A stretch of DNA of 8,779 nt from the NCBI GenBank assembly GCA_003509785.1, contig DOMY01000101.1, forward strand, positions 6,158-14,936. Reading direction: 5' to 3'. The notes beneath the pieces were generated by a model. It did no database searches, was not told where the DNA came from, and worked only from the letters and a program-made list of their open reading frames with translations. The translations under genes and the position numbers were made by a program. Below, piece after piece: positions 1 through 6,419 of this stretch. Position 1 is the stretch's first letter, and every line of letters begins with the position of its first letter. The stretch is from Gemmobacter sp. (lineage in GTDB: Bacteria; Pseudomonadota; Alphaproteobacteria; Rhodobacterales; Rhodobacteraceae).

Positions 1-40
1 GTTCGGCGCCTGTTGTGCCCTGTGATCTTCATGACAGCCG

Positions 41-68
41 TTGATAAGCTGGCACAGTATGTTAGAAA
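41..68 (+). promoter_or_regulatory. putative deoR promoter
   Basis: A sigma70-like pair is visible: TTGATA (41-46) and TAGAAA (63-68), separated by 16 bases. The -10 lies inside the DeoR operator-like palindrome, so bound DeoR would block polymerase. It predicts a transcription start near 75 and a leader of about 33 bases before the ATG at 109. The -10 matches the consensus at only 4 of 6 positions, so this is an inference from spacing and from the operator overlap. Confidence 0.45.
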
Positions 69-80
69 TCTTACATACTG
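55..80. promoter_or_regulatory. DeoR operator (palindrome upstream of deoR)
   Basis: This is a 26-base inverted repeat in which 11 of 13 base pairs are symmetric. Its core at 60-75, TGTTAGAAATCTTACA, matches the E. coli DeoR operator TGTTAGAATTCTAACA at 14 of 16 positions. It lies 33 bases before the chosen deoR start and overlaps the likely -10, which fits autorepression. The recognition helix of the DeoR encoded next door (VSEMTVRRD) differs from the E. coli helix by one conservative change, which supports a shared binding site. Relief would be expected from deoxyribose-5-phosphate, the known E. coli effector. Confidence 0.8.
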
Positions 81-108
81 CTGCGGCCCGTTCCTACGGA
101 GTTTGAAG

Positions 109-864
109 ATGAATGCCAAAGATCGCCGCGTCACGGCCCTGTCACTTGCCCTGGCAGAACGGCGGGTGATCCATCTGAAAGAGGCAGCAGCGCTTCTGAA
201 CGTGTCTGAAATGACAGTGCGGCGCGATGTGGCGGAAAACCCGGATCTCTTCGGCTATCTCGGCGCGCATATCATCCCGGCCCGTGGCCCAGAGATCGAG
301 GCGCCCTATACTGTTGATCGCGCGGCAGAAAGCCATTCCATCGCCAAGCGTCAGGCCTCCATTCAGGCGCTGCGCTATCTTCAGCCCGACGAGGCGGTGT
401 TCATTGATTGCGGCACCACGCTGATTCACTTTGTCGATCTGATCCCCGCCGATATGCGGCTGACCGTGGTGTGTTATGCCTTCAACACGGCGGAGCGGTT
501 GATTGCCAAGCAGAATATCACGCTTGTGATGCTGGGCGGAGTCTATCACCCCGCCTCTGCCACCTTCGCGGGGGCGCGGGATACCGATATGCTGAATGCG
601 ATGGGTCTGAACGTGGCCTTTCTTTCGGCCTCGGGGGTGGACCGGCAGCGCGGCGCCTCGTGCGAGCAGTTCCACGAGGCCCCGATCAAGCGCAAGGCCA
701 TGGACATGGCGCAGCGCCGCTATCTGGTCTGTGACAGCAGCAAGATCGGCCGGGTCCGCCCCGCCTATTTCGCCGATGTCAGCGCCTTTGATGCGATCAT
801 CACCGAAACCGGCCCCCTGCCCATGGATGCCGCAGGCTGGAATTCTGGACCGGCGACAGAATGA
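109..864 (+). CDS. deoR: DeoR, deoxyribose operon transcriptional repressor
   Basis: This is a 251-residue repressor, about the length of E. coli DeoR. Residues 23-41 form the N-terminal winged helix-turn-helix (LKEAAALLNVSEMTVRRDV), near-identical to E. coli DeoR. The sugar-phosphate sensor domain follows, with the phosphate-loop motif DCGTT at 100-104, a VCYAFNT strand at 121-127, and the family's C-terminal DSSKIGRVRPA segment at 209-219 (E. coli: DHSKFGKVRPA). In the family, deoxyribose-5-phosphate releases the repressor from DNA. I chose the ATG at 109 because GGAG at 98-101 is 7 bases upstream, and because the frame's earlier TTG (13) and ATG (31) would put the operator at 55-80 inside the gene. 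It heads a same-strand group with deoC, the ALDH and fucU, and probably controls itself and that group. I regard it as a true DeoR orthologue, not merely a member of the broad DeoR family. Confidence 0.93.
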   Translation: MNAKDRRVTALSLALAERRVIHLKEAAALLNVSEMTVRRDVAENPDLFGYLGAHIIPARGPEIEAPYTVDRAAESHSIAKRQASIQALRYLQPDEAVFIDCGTTLIHFVDLIPADMRLTVVCYAFNTAERLIAKQNITLVMLGGVYHPASATFAGARDTDMLNAMGLNVAFLSASGVDRQRGASCEQFHEAPIKRKAMDMAQRRYLVCDSSKIGRVRPAYFADVSAFDAIITETGPLPMDAAGWNSGPATE

Positions 865-880
865 TGTTGAAAAAATAACA
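865..880. promoter_or_regulatory. possible weak DeoR operator, deoR-deoC gap
   Basis: TGTTGAAAAAATAACA begins immediately after the deoR stop codon. Its outer arms TGTT and AACA have the same spacing as in the E. coli DeoR operator, and it matches that consensus at 11 of 16 positions; the centre is an A-tract and not symmetric. It overlaps a possible -35 (TTGAAA, 867-872). The sequence is AT-rich, so a chance match is possible. Confidence 0.35.
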
Positions 881-896
881 AAATCACTGATAGAAA
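867..896 (+). promoter_or_regulatory. possible internal deoC promoter
   Basis: TTGAAA (867-872) and TAGAAA (891-896) are 18 bases apart in the only AT-rich stretch of the deoR-deoC gap (865-933). The -10 hexamer is the same TAGAAA found in the proposed deoR promoter, again inside an operator-like sequence. It could give deoC, the ALDH and fucU a transcript independent of deoR. Confidence 0.35.
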
Positions 897-903
897 CTTA
901 ACT
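888..903. promoter_or_regulatory. possible second weak DeoR operator before deoC
   Basis: TGATAGAAACTTAACT matches the strong site at 60-75 at 11 of 16 positions. The left half-site is well kept (TGATAGAAA against TGTTAGAAA) but the right half is poor, so internal symmetry is weak. It sits over the possible deoC -10 in the same way that the strong operator sits over the deoR -10. It is reported as a candidate half-site only. Confidence 0.3.
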
Positions 904-933
904 TGCACGATTCGCCCCCGAAAGGATGCTAAA

Positions 934-1938
934 ATGCACCAAAACCCCGAAAAACCCAAAAATCCCGCATTTTTGCGAGGCGGGGATGATTTGGGGCGCA
1001 ATGCGGGGGGCGCGCTGGATCTGGGCTGGGTGGCGCAGGTGCGGGTCAACCTGTCCGCGACAGAGCGGCGGGTGGCCAGCCTGCCGGGGCGGCGCAGTGT
1101 CAAGAAAGATGCGCAGGCGGCCTGGTTGCTGAAGGCGCTGACCTGCATAGATCTGACCACGCTGAGCGGGGATGATACCGCAGGCCGGGTGCGGCGGCTG
1201 TGCGCCAAGGCGGCGCAACCGCTGACTCCCGCGCTGCAAGAGGCGCTTGGCATGGGCGACCGCCGCCTGACCACGGGCGCCGTCTGCGTCTATCACCGCT
1301 TTGTCGCCACCGCGGTCGAGGCGCTGGCGGGAACGGGTATCCCGGTGGCGGCCGTATCCACCGGCTTTCCGGCCGGGCTTGTACCCCATGATGTGAAACT
1401 GCGCGAGATCGAGGCTTCGGTGGCCGATGGCGCGGCAGAGATCGACATCGTCATTACCCGCGAACATGTGCTGACCGGCAACTGGCAGGCGCTGTATGAC
1501 GAGATGCGCGATTTCCGGGCGGCCTGTGGCGCGGCGCATGTGAAGGCCATTCTGGCCACCGGCGAATTGAAAACGCTGCGCAATGTGGCGCAGGCCAGCC
1601 TTGTCTGCATGATGGCCGGGGCGGATTTCATCAAGACCTCGACCGGGAAGGAAGCGGTCAATGCCACGCCCGCCGTGACGCTGACCATGATCCGCACCAT
1701 CCGCGATTATCTGGACCGCACGGGATACCGGGTAGGCTATAAACCCGCGGGCGGCATTGCCACCACGAAGGATGCGCTGATTCAGCAGTTCCTGATGAAG
1801 GAAGAGCTGGGGCGCGACTGGCTGGAACCGGATCTGTTCCGCATCGGTGCCTCCAGCCTGCTGGCCGATATCGAACGCCAGCTGGAAACCCATGTGACCG
1901 GCGCTTATTCCGCCTTCAACAGACACCCGATCGGATAG
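934..1938 (+). CDS. deoC: Deoxyribose-phosphate aldolase (DeoC)
   Basis: DeoC splits 2-deoxy-D-ribose-5-phosphate into D-glyceraldehyde-3-phosphate and acetaldehyde by a class I (Schiff-base) aldol mechanism in the cytoplasm, the last step of deoxynucleoside breakdown. The 334-residue protein is the long DERA form with an N-terminal extension. RRSVKKDAQAAWLLKALTCIDLTTLSGDD (48-82 region) is typical of this form. Catalytic residues by comparison with E. coli are D171 in AEIDIVI, the Schiff-base lysine K234 in DFIKTSTGK (231-239), and K270 in GYKPAGGI (268-275). The ATG at 934 follows AAAGGA (921-926) at a 7-base gap. The first 16 or so codons are unusually A-rich and contain an inverted repeat (945-985). 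The ALDH start lies 4 bases after the stop, so the two are probably translationally coupled. No deoxyribokinase, phosphorylase or phosphopentomutase is in the window, so the substrate must be made elsewhere. Confidence 0.96.
   Translation: MHQNPEKPKNPAFLRGGDDLGRNAGGALDLGWVAQVRVNLSATERRVASLPGRRSVKKDAQAAWLLKALTCIDLTTLSGDDTAGRVRRLCAKAAQPLTPALQEALGMGDRRLTTGAVCVYHRFVATAVEALAGTGIPVAAVSTGFPAGLVPHDVKLREIEASVADGAAEIDIVITREHVLTGNWQALYDEMRDFRAACGAAHVKAILATGELKTLRNVAQASLVCMMAGADFIKTSTGKEAVNATPAVTLTMIRTIRDYLDRTGYRVGYKPAGGIATTKDALIQQFLMKEELGRDWLEPDLFRIGASSLLADIERQLETHVTGAYSAFNRHPIG
945..985 (+). repeat. inverted repeat in 5' end of deoC
   Basis: A perfect 7-base inverted repeat, CAAAAAT (957-963) and ATTTTTG (969-975), encloses the loop CCCGC. 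It is flanked by a second complementary pair, CCCCG (945-949) and CGGGG (981-985). RNA could fold here just inside the deoC coding region, 11 bases after the start codon. The inner stem is A/U-rich and weak, so an effect on translation or elongation is only possible. Confidence 0.35.
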
Positions 1939-1942
1939 ACCG

Positions 1943-4321
1943 ATGAGCATCGCAAAGTATTTCGACGACATGTCCTATGGTCTTTCCCCAGAATCCGATG
2001 CCGAGGCGCGCAGCTGGCTGGCGCGGCATGACCACAGCTTTGGCCATTTCATCGCCGGGGCCTTCACCCAGCCGGAACAGAGCTTCCAGACGCATGAGCC
2101 CGCAACCGGCAAGCCGCTGGCGCGGCTGGCGCAGGGTACGGCGGCGGATGTGGATGCGGCGGTGGCGGCCGCCCGCAAGGCGCAGGGCCCCTGGGCCAAG
2201 CTGCCCGGACATGCGCGGGCCCGGCATCTATATGCGCTGGCGCGGATGATCCAGCGCCATGCCCGGCTGATTGCCGTGGTCGAGGCGATCGACAATGGCA
2301 AGCCGATCCGCGAAACCCGCGATATCGACGTGCCCTTGGCGGCACGGCATTTCACCCATCATGCCGGTTGGGCGCAGCTGCAGGACAGCAGCTTTCCCGA
2401 TCATGTGCCGGTGGGCGTGGTGGGGCAGATCATCCCGTGGAACTTTCCGTTCCTGATGCTGGCGTGGAAGCTGGCCCCGGCGCTGGCGCTTGGCAATACG
2501 GTGGTGTTGAAACCTGCCGAATATACCTCTTTGACCGCGCTGCTGTTTGCCGAGCTGGCAGCGGCGGCCGGCCTGCCGGCAGGGGTGGTGAACATCGTGA
2601 CCGGCGCGGGCGAGACCGGCGCGCTGATCGTGGATCATCCGGGCATCGACAAGATCGCCTTCACCGGATCGACCGATGTGGGGCGGCAGATCCGCCAGAG
2701 GATTGCAGGCAGCGGCAAGGCGCTGACGCTGGAGCTGGGCGGCAAATCGCCGTTCATCGTGTTTGACGATGCCGATCTGGATGGCGCGGTGGAAGGTGTG
2801 GTGGATGCGATCTGGTTCAATCAGGGCCAGGTCTGCTGCGCCGGTTCCAGGTTGCTGCTGCAGGAAGGCATCGCCGAGGATTTCATCCGCCGCCTGAAAC
2901 GCCGGATGGCCACGTTGCGTGTGGGCTCGCCGCTGGACAAGGGCATCGACATGGGCGCCATCGTGGCCCCGGTGCAGGTGGAACGTATCCGGGCGCTGGT
3001 GGCGCAGGGCGTGGCGGATGGGGCGGACCTGTATCAGGCGGCAGTCGATCTGCCGGCAGAGGGCTGTTTCTACCCGCCCACGCTGTTGAGCGGGGTGCAG
3101 CCTGCCTCGGTCGTGGCGCAGGAAGAAATCTTTGGGCCGGTGGCCGTGACCATGACCTTCCGCACCCCGGATGAGGCGGTGCAGCTGGCCAATCATGCGC
3201 GCTATGGCCTGTCGGCCAGCATCTGGAGCGAAACCATCGGGCTGGCGTTGCAGGTTGCGGCGCGGGTGGAGGCCGGGGTTGTCTGGGTCAATGCCACCAA
3301 TCTTTTCGATGCTGCCGTGGGTTTTGGCGGGCGCAAGGATTCGGGCTTTGGCCGTGAGGGCGGGCGCGAAGGGGCGTTTGAATATCTGAAACCCAAGGCG
3401 ACGATCGGGCGCAAGATGCGGCCGGTGGCGGTGCCGCCCGTGGCGCGCGCGGCCATGGTGACGGAATTCGCCGCCCCTGCCATCGACCGCACGGCCAAGC
3501 TGTTTGTCGGTGGCAAGCAGGTGCGCCCGGATGGCAACTATGCCAGCCCGGTGCTGACCCCCAAGGGTGCGGTGATTGCCGAGGTGGGCGAGGGCAGCCG
3601 CAAGGATATCCGCAATGCGGTGGCGGCGGCGCGCAAGGCCGAAGGCTGGGCCAGTGCAACGGCGCATAACCGGGCGCAGATCCTGTATTACATTGCCGAA
3701 AACCTGTCGGCGCGGGCGGCCGAATTTGCCGCCCGGATCAGCGCGATGACCGGGCAACCGGCGGCGGCGGCCACGGCAGAGGTGGAGGCCTCGATCGCGC
3801 GGCTGTTCAGCTATGGCGCCTGGGCCGATAAATACGAGGGCCGGGTGCATGTGCCGCCGCTCCGCGGGGTGGCGCTGGCGATGAACGAACCCGTGGGGGT
3901 GGTGGGGGTGATCTGCCCGCCGGAAGCACCGCTGCTGGGCTTCATCAGCCTGGTGGCGCCGCTGATCGCCATGGGCAACCGGGTGGTGGCGGTGCCCAGT
4001 GCGTTGCATCCGCTGTCGGCGATGGATTTCTATTCGGTGCTGGAAACCTCGGATCTGCCGGATGGTGTGCTGAACATCGTCACGGGCGATCCGCAGCAGC
4101 TTGGCGAGACCTTGGCCGCACATGCCGATGTGGACGGGATCTGGGCCTTTGGATCGGCGGCTTTGTCAGAGGCGGTGGAGCGGCTGTCGGCGGGGAACAT
4201 GAAGCGCAGCTTTGTGGATCACGGGCAGCTGACGGATTGGGCCGATGCCAGCGCCGAGGGCGAGGAATGGCTGCGCCGGGCGACGGAAGTGAAGAATATC
4301 TGGATCCCATACGGCGTCTGA
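1943..4321 (+). CDS. ALDH16-type two-domain aldehyde dehydrogenase
   Basis: This NAD(P)-dependent aldehyde dehydrogenase is 792 residues long, against about 480-500 for an ordinary ALDH. Residues about 30-490 are a complete catalytic unit: N167 in IPWNFP, cofactor-loop VLKPAE (188-193), FTGSTDVG (240-247), general base E264 in LELGGKSP, nucleophile C298 in NQGQVCC, and EEIFGPV (394-400). Residues about 515-792 repeat the NAD-fold half (VGVVGVICPP, then a degenerate FGSAA at 736-740) but the asparagine of PWNFP is lost and the catalytic half with cysteine and glutamate is missing. This active-plus-pseudo-domain layout is that of ALDH family 16, known from Loktanella (bacterial forms keep the cysteine; human ALDH16A1 lacks it). 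The start lies 4 bases after deoC, so acetaldehyde from DeoC is the likely substrate, oxidised to acetate; this is inferred from context. Lactaldehyde or another aldehyde is not excluded. Confidence 0.92.
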   Translation: MSIAKYFDDMSYGLSPESDAEARSWLARHDHSFGHFIAGAFTQPEQSFQTHEPATGKPLARLAQGTAADVDAAVAAARKAQGPWAKLPGHARARHLYALARMIQRHARLIAVVEAIDNGKPIRETRDIDVPLAARHFTHHAGWAQLQDSSFPDHVPVGVVGQIIPWNFPFLMLAWKLAPALALGNTVVLKPAEYTSLTALLFAELAAAAGLPAGVVNIVTGAGETGALIVDHPGIDKIAFTGSTDVGRQIRQRIAGSGKALTLELGGKSPFIVFDDADLDGAVEGVVDAIWFNQGQVCCAGSRLLLQEGIAEDFIRRLKRRMATLRVGSPLDKGIDMGAIVAPVQVERIRALVAQGVADGADLYQAAVDLPAEGCFYPPTLLSGVQPASVVAQEEIFGPVAVTMTFRTPDEAVQLANHARYGLSASIWSETIGLALQVAARVEAGVVWVNATNLFDAAVGFGGRKDSGFGREGGREGAFEYLKPKATIGRKMRPVAVPPVARAAMVTEFAAPAIDRTAKLFVGGKQVRPDGNYASPVLTPKGAVIAEVGEGSRKDIRNAVAAARKAEGWASATAHNRAQILYYIAENLSARAAEFAARISAMTGQPAAAATAEVEASIARLFSYGAWADKYEGRVHVPPLRGVALAMNEPVGVVGVICPPEAPLLGFISLVAPLIAMGNRVVAVPSALHPLSAMDFYSVLETSDLPDGVLNIVTGDPQQLGETLAAHADVDGIWAFGSAALSEAVERLSAGNMKRSFVDHGQLTDWADASAEGEEWLRRATEVKNIWIPYGV

Positions 4322-4330
4322 GACCAGATC

Positions 4331-4357
4331 GGCCGCCGCGGAGATGACGGGGCGGCC
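4331..4357 (+). other. intercistronic GC hairpin between ALDH and fucU
   Basis: GGCCGCC (4331-4337) and GGCGGCC (4351-4357) form a perfect 7-base-pair GC stem with a 13-base loop, in the 57-base gap between the ALDH stop and the fucU start. No T-run follows, so it is not a classical terminator. It could protect the upstream message or reduce read-through to fucU. In GC-rich DNA a stem of this length can also arise by chance. Confidence 0.35.
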
Positions 4358-4378
4358 CATGAAAACCGGGAGGGTAAA

Positions 4379-4840
4379 ATGCTGAAAAATCTTGACCCGG
4401 CGCTTGGCGCCGATGTGCTTCATGCGCTGCGGTCCATGGGGCATGGCGATACGCTGGTGATCGCGGATATCAATTTTCCATCCGATGCGATTGCCCGGCA
4501 GACCCGGCTGGGGCGGCTGCTGCATATCGACAATGTCAGCGCTGCGCGGGCGATGAAGGCCGTGCTGTCGGTGCTGCCGCTGGACAGCGCGCTGCAGAAT
4601 TCCGCAGGCCGGATGGAGGTGATGGGGGCTGCCGACGAGCTGCCGCCGGTGCAGCAGGAGGTTCAGGCCGAAGTGGATGCCGCAGAGGGCCGTGCCGCGC
4701 CGATGTATGGCATTGAACGCTTTGCCTTTTATGAAGAGGCCAAGAAGGCTTATTGCGTCATCGCCACCGGCGAGCGGCGGTTCTATGGCTGTTTTCTGCT
4801 GACCAAGGGCGTGATCGCCCCGGATGCCGATCTGGGGTGA
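4379..4840 (+). CDS. fucU: FucU/RbsD-family sugar mutarotase
   Basis: This is a small cytoplasmic mutarotase (153 residues, near the family's usual 140-150) that interconverts anomers of a free sugar; the characterised E. coli member acts on L-fucose. The N-terminal signature MGHGDTLVIADINFPS (20-35) holds the family's catalytic histidine at H22 and an aspartate at D24. RFAFYE (114-119) and TGERRFYG (130-137) supply the conserved arginine and tyrosines, and LLTKGV closes the fold. GGGAGG at 4368-4373 is 5 bases before the ATG, a strong ribosome site. The gene is 57 bases after the ALDH on the same strand, so it is probably the last gene of the deo unit, though a GC hairpin lies between. The true substrate is not fixed by sequence: L-fucose, ribose, deoxyribose or L-galactose are all open. 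FucU is favoured over RbsD on the MGHGD and RFAFYE motifs. Confidence 0.9.
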   Translation: MLKNLDPALGADVLHALRSMGHGDTLVIADINFPSDAIARQTRLGRLLHIDNVSAARAMKAVLSVLPLDSALQNSAGRMEVMGAADELPPVQQEVQAEVDAAEGRAAPMYGIERFAFYEEAKKAYCVIATGERRFYGCFLLTKGVIAPDADLG

Positions 4841-4868
4841 AGGCCTGCGCGTGCTGCTGAAACGGCAG

Positions 4869-4901
4869 CTGTCCCCGGCCGTTTCGACGGGCCGGGGGCA
4901 G
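4869..4901. terminator. bidirectional terminator-like hairpin between convergent genes
   Basis: A 12-base-pair stem (4869-4880 with 4890-4901; eleven Watson-Crick pairs and one G-T) is continued past a bulged G4889 by two more pairs closing a TTCG loop (4883-4886). It lies between the fucU stop (4840) and the uxaA stop (4919, on the opposite strand). There is no T-run on either side, so release may need Rho or rely on the very stable stem. Position and stability make it the best end point for both operons. Confidence 0.6.
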
Positions 4902-4916
4902 AAGTTGCAGAGCCGG

Positions 4917-6419
4917 TCAGAGAACGGCGCCGATTTTCCATGGCACGAATTCATTATCACCATAGCCGAAATCTTCGGATCTGGTTTTCTGACCCGAAGC
5001 CGTATCCAGCAGCAGGTCATAGATGCGGGCGCCCATCTCTTCCAGGCTGACCCCCTGTTCGACAACCACACCGCAATCCATATCCATATCTTCGGACATG
5101 CGGCGATAGAGATCGCTGTTCGAGGCCAGTTTGATCGAGGGCGCGGGTTTGGCGCCAAAGCAGCTGCCGCGCCCGGTGGTGAAGGCGATCAGATTGGCGC
5201 CCGAGGCCACCTGCCCGGTGGCGGCCACCGGATCATAGCCGGGGCTGTCCATATAGACAAAGCCGGGGATGCGGATCGGTTCGGCATAGGCAAAGGCCCC
5301 GGCCAGCGGCGACAGGCCCCCCTTGGCGACGGCGCCCAGGCTTTTTTCCAGAATGGTGGTCAGCCCGCCCTTCTTGTTGCCGGGCGAGGGGTTGTTGTCG
5401 AGGCTGGCCCCGTTGACAGCGGTGTAATGGCGCCACCAGTCGATCATGGCATTGATCTTCGCGCCGGTTTCCGGTGCGGCCCGGGCGATCAGCAGATGTT
5501 CCGCGCCAAAGATTTCCGGCGTTTCCGACAGGATTGAGGTGCCGCCCGCCGCCACCAGCATGTCAGAGGCGACGCCAAGCGCCGGGTTGGCCGTGATGCC
5601 GGAAAACCCGTCTGATCCGCCACATTGCATCCCCAGCACCAGTTTCGAGACCGGCTGTGCGCTGCGGGTATCAGTATTGGCCGCGGCGCAGATCGGCTCC
5701 AGCAACTCCATCGCGCGGCGCACGGCCGAGGCAGAGCCGCCGACATCCTGAATGTTGAAGATCCCGATGCGTTCTTCGGTCCAGTCTGTGCGTTTATACA
5801 GCGTCAGCTGGTTGACCTCGCATCCCAGCCCGACGATCAGCACGCCGCCGAAATTGGGGTGATCGCGATAGCCTTTCAGCACGCGCACCAGCGCATCGAA
5901 GCCTTCGCCCGCACTGGCCATGCCGCAGCCCTGATCGTGCACGATGGGCGCGAAGCCGTCGATATTGGGAAAGCGCGGCAGCAGTGTGCGGTTCGCCATA
6001 TCGGCAATCGCGTTGCAGACGGTGGAGGAGCAGTTGACCGAGGCCATGATGCCGATGAAATTGCGGGTGCCCGCGCGGCCATCGGGGCGCAGATAGCCCT
6101 GAAACGTGGTGCGGGCGGGCGGGGCATGGATCACGCCGGTATGGCTGGCCTGATCGGAATGGCTGTCTGACATTGCGGCATTATGGCTGTGGACGTGATC
6201 GCCCGGCGCGATAGCCTGCGTCGCCACCGCCATGACCTGCCCGTATTTCACCACTGCCGCGCCCTGCGCCATCGGCCGGACCGCGAATTTATGGCCCAGC
6301 GGAATATCGGCGCGCAGGGTGACCCCCAGCGCCGCTTCCCCGGCGGCCAGCGGGCGCAGCGCGATCCCCACCGTATCGGTGGGGTTCAGGTGCATGAAGG
6401 ACGGGCGGCTGGCGGTCAT
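4917..6419 (-). CDS. uxaA: Altronate dehydratase, SAF-UxaA fusion form
   Basis: UxaA dehydrates D-altronate to 2-keto-3-deoxy-D-gluconate with a divalent metal (Fe2+/Mn2+ in the family). The 500-residue protein has the usual order: an N-terminal SAF domain (about 1-80, ending with the histidine cluster HVHSHN at 75-80), a linker, then the UxaA dehydratase domain. Visible family motifs are HDQGCGM (161-167), QCGGSDGFSG (265-274), SLDNNPSPGNKKGG (339-352) and GRGSCFG (416-422), with cysteines and histidines suited to metal binding. The frame is open 21 codons further upstream, but I chose the ATG at 6419: its ATG overlaps the reductase stop as ATGA, the N-terminus then matches the SAF start, and a GAAAGAG stretch lies 7 bases before it. 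Translational coupling with the UxaB-like reductase, whose product would be altronate, supports altronate over galactarate (the GarD activity of the same superfamily). Confidence 0.92.
   Translation of the reverse strand: MTASRPSFMHLNPTDTVGIALRPLAAGEAALGVTLRADIPLGHKFAVRPMAQGAAVVKYGQVMAVATQAIAPGDHVHSHNAAMSDSHSDQASHTGVIHAPPARTTFQGYLRPDGRAGTRNFIGIMASVNCSSTVCNAIADMANRTLLPRFPNIDGFAPIVHDQGCGMASAGEGFDALVRVLKGYRDHPNFGGVLIVGLGCEVNQLTLYKRTDWTEERIGIFNIQDVGGSASAVRRAMELLEPICAAANTDTRSAQPVSKLVLGMQCGGSDGFSGITANPALGVASDMLVAAGGTSILSETPEIFGAEHLLIARAAPETGAKINAMIDWWRHYTAVNGASLDNNPSPGNKKGGLTTILEKSLGAVAKGGLSPLAGAFAYAEPIRIPGFVYMDSPGYDPVAATGQVASGANLIAFTTGRGSCFGAKPAPSIKLASNSDLYRRMSEDMDMDCGVVVEQGVSLEEMGARIYDLLLDTASGQKTRSEDFGYGDNEFVPWKIGAVL

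Noticed and set aside
1..54. Possible end of an upstream gene
   Set aside because: The stretch is too short, and no frame shows a recognisable C-terminus. I see nothing supportable before the deoR promoter.
13..108. N-terminal extension of deoR from TTG 13 or ATG 31
   Set aside because: It would put the DeoR operator and promoter inside the coding region and adds residues absent from E. coli DeoR. The ATG at 109 has a good GGAG site.
898..1971. 357-codon minus-strand frame opposite deoC
   Set aside because: It is a low-quality Arg/Gln/Gly-rich translation mirroring deoC, with no family motif and no supporting start context.
2228..4123. Very long minus-strand open frame (631 codons) opposite the ALDH gene
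   Set aside because: Its translation is rich in Arg, His, Gln and Pro without any recognisable motif, as expected of an antisense frame in GC-rich coding DNA. The plus strand here encodes a clear ALDH.
4166..5158. 330-codon minus-strand frame crossing the fucU region and the end of uxaA
   Set aside because: It overlaps two confident genes and the hairpin between them, and shows no coherent domain.
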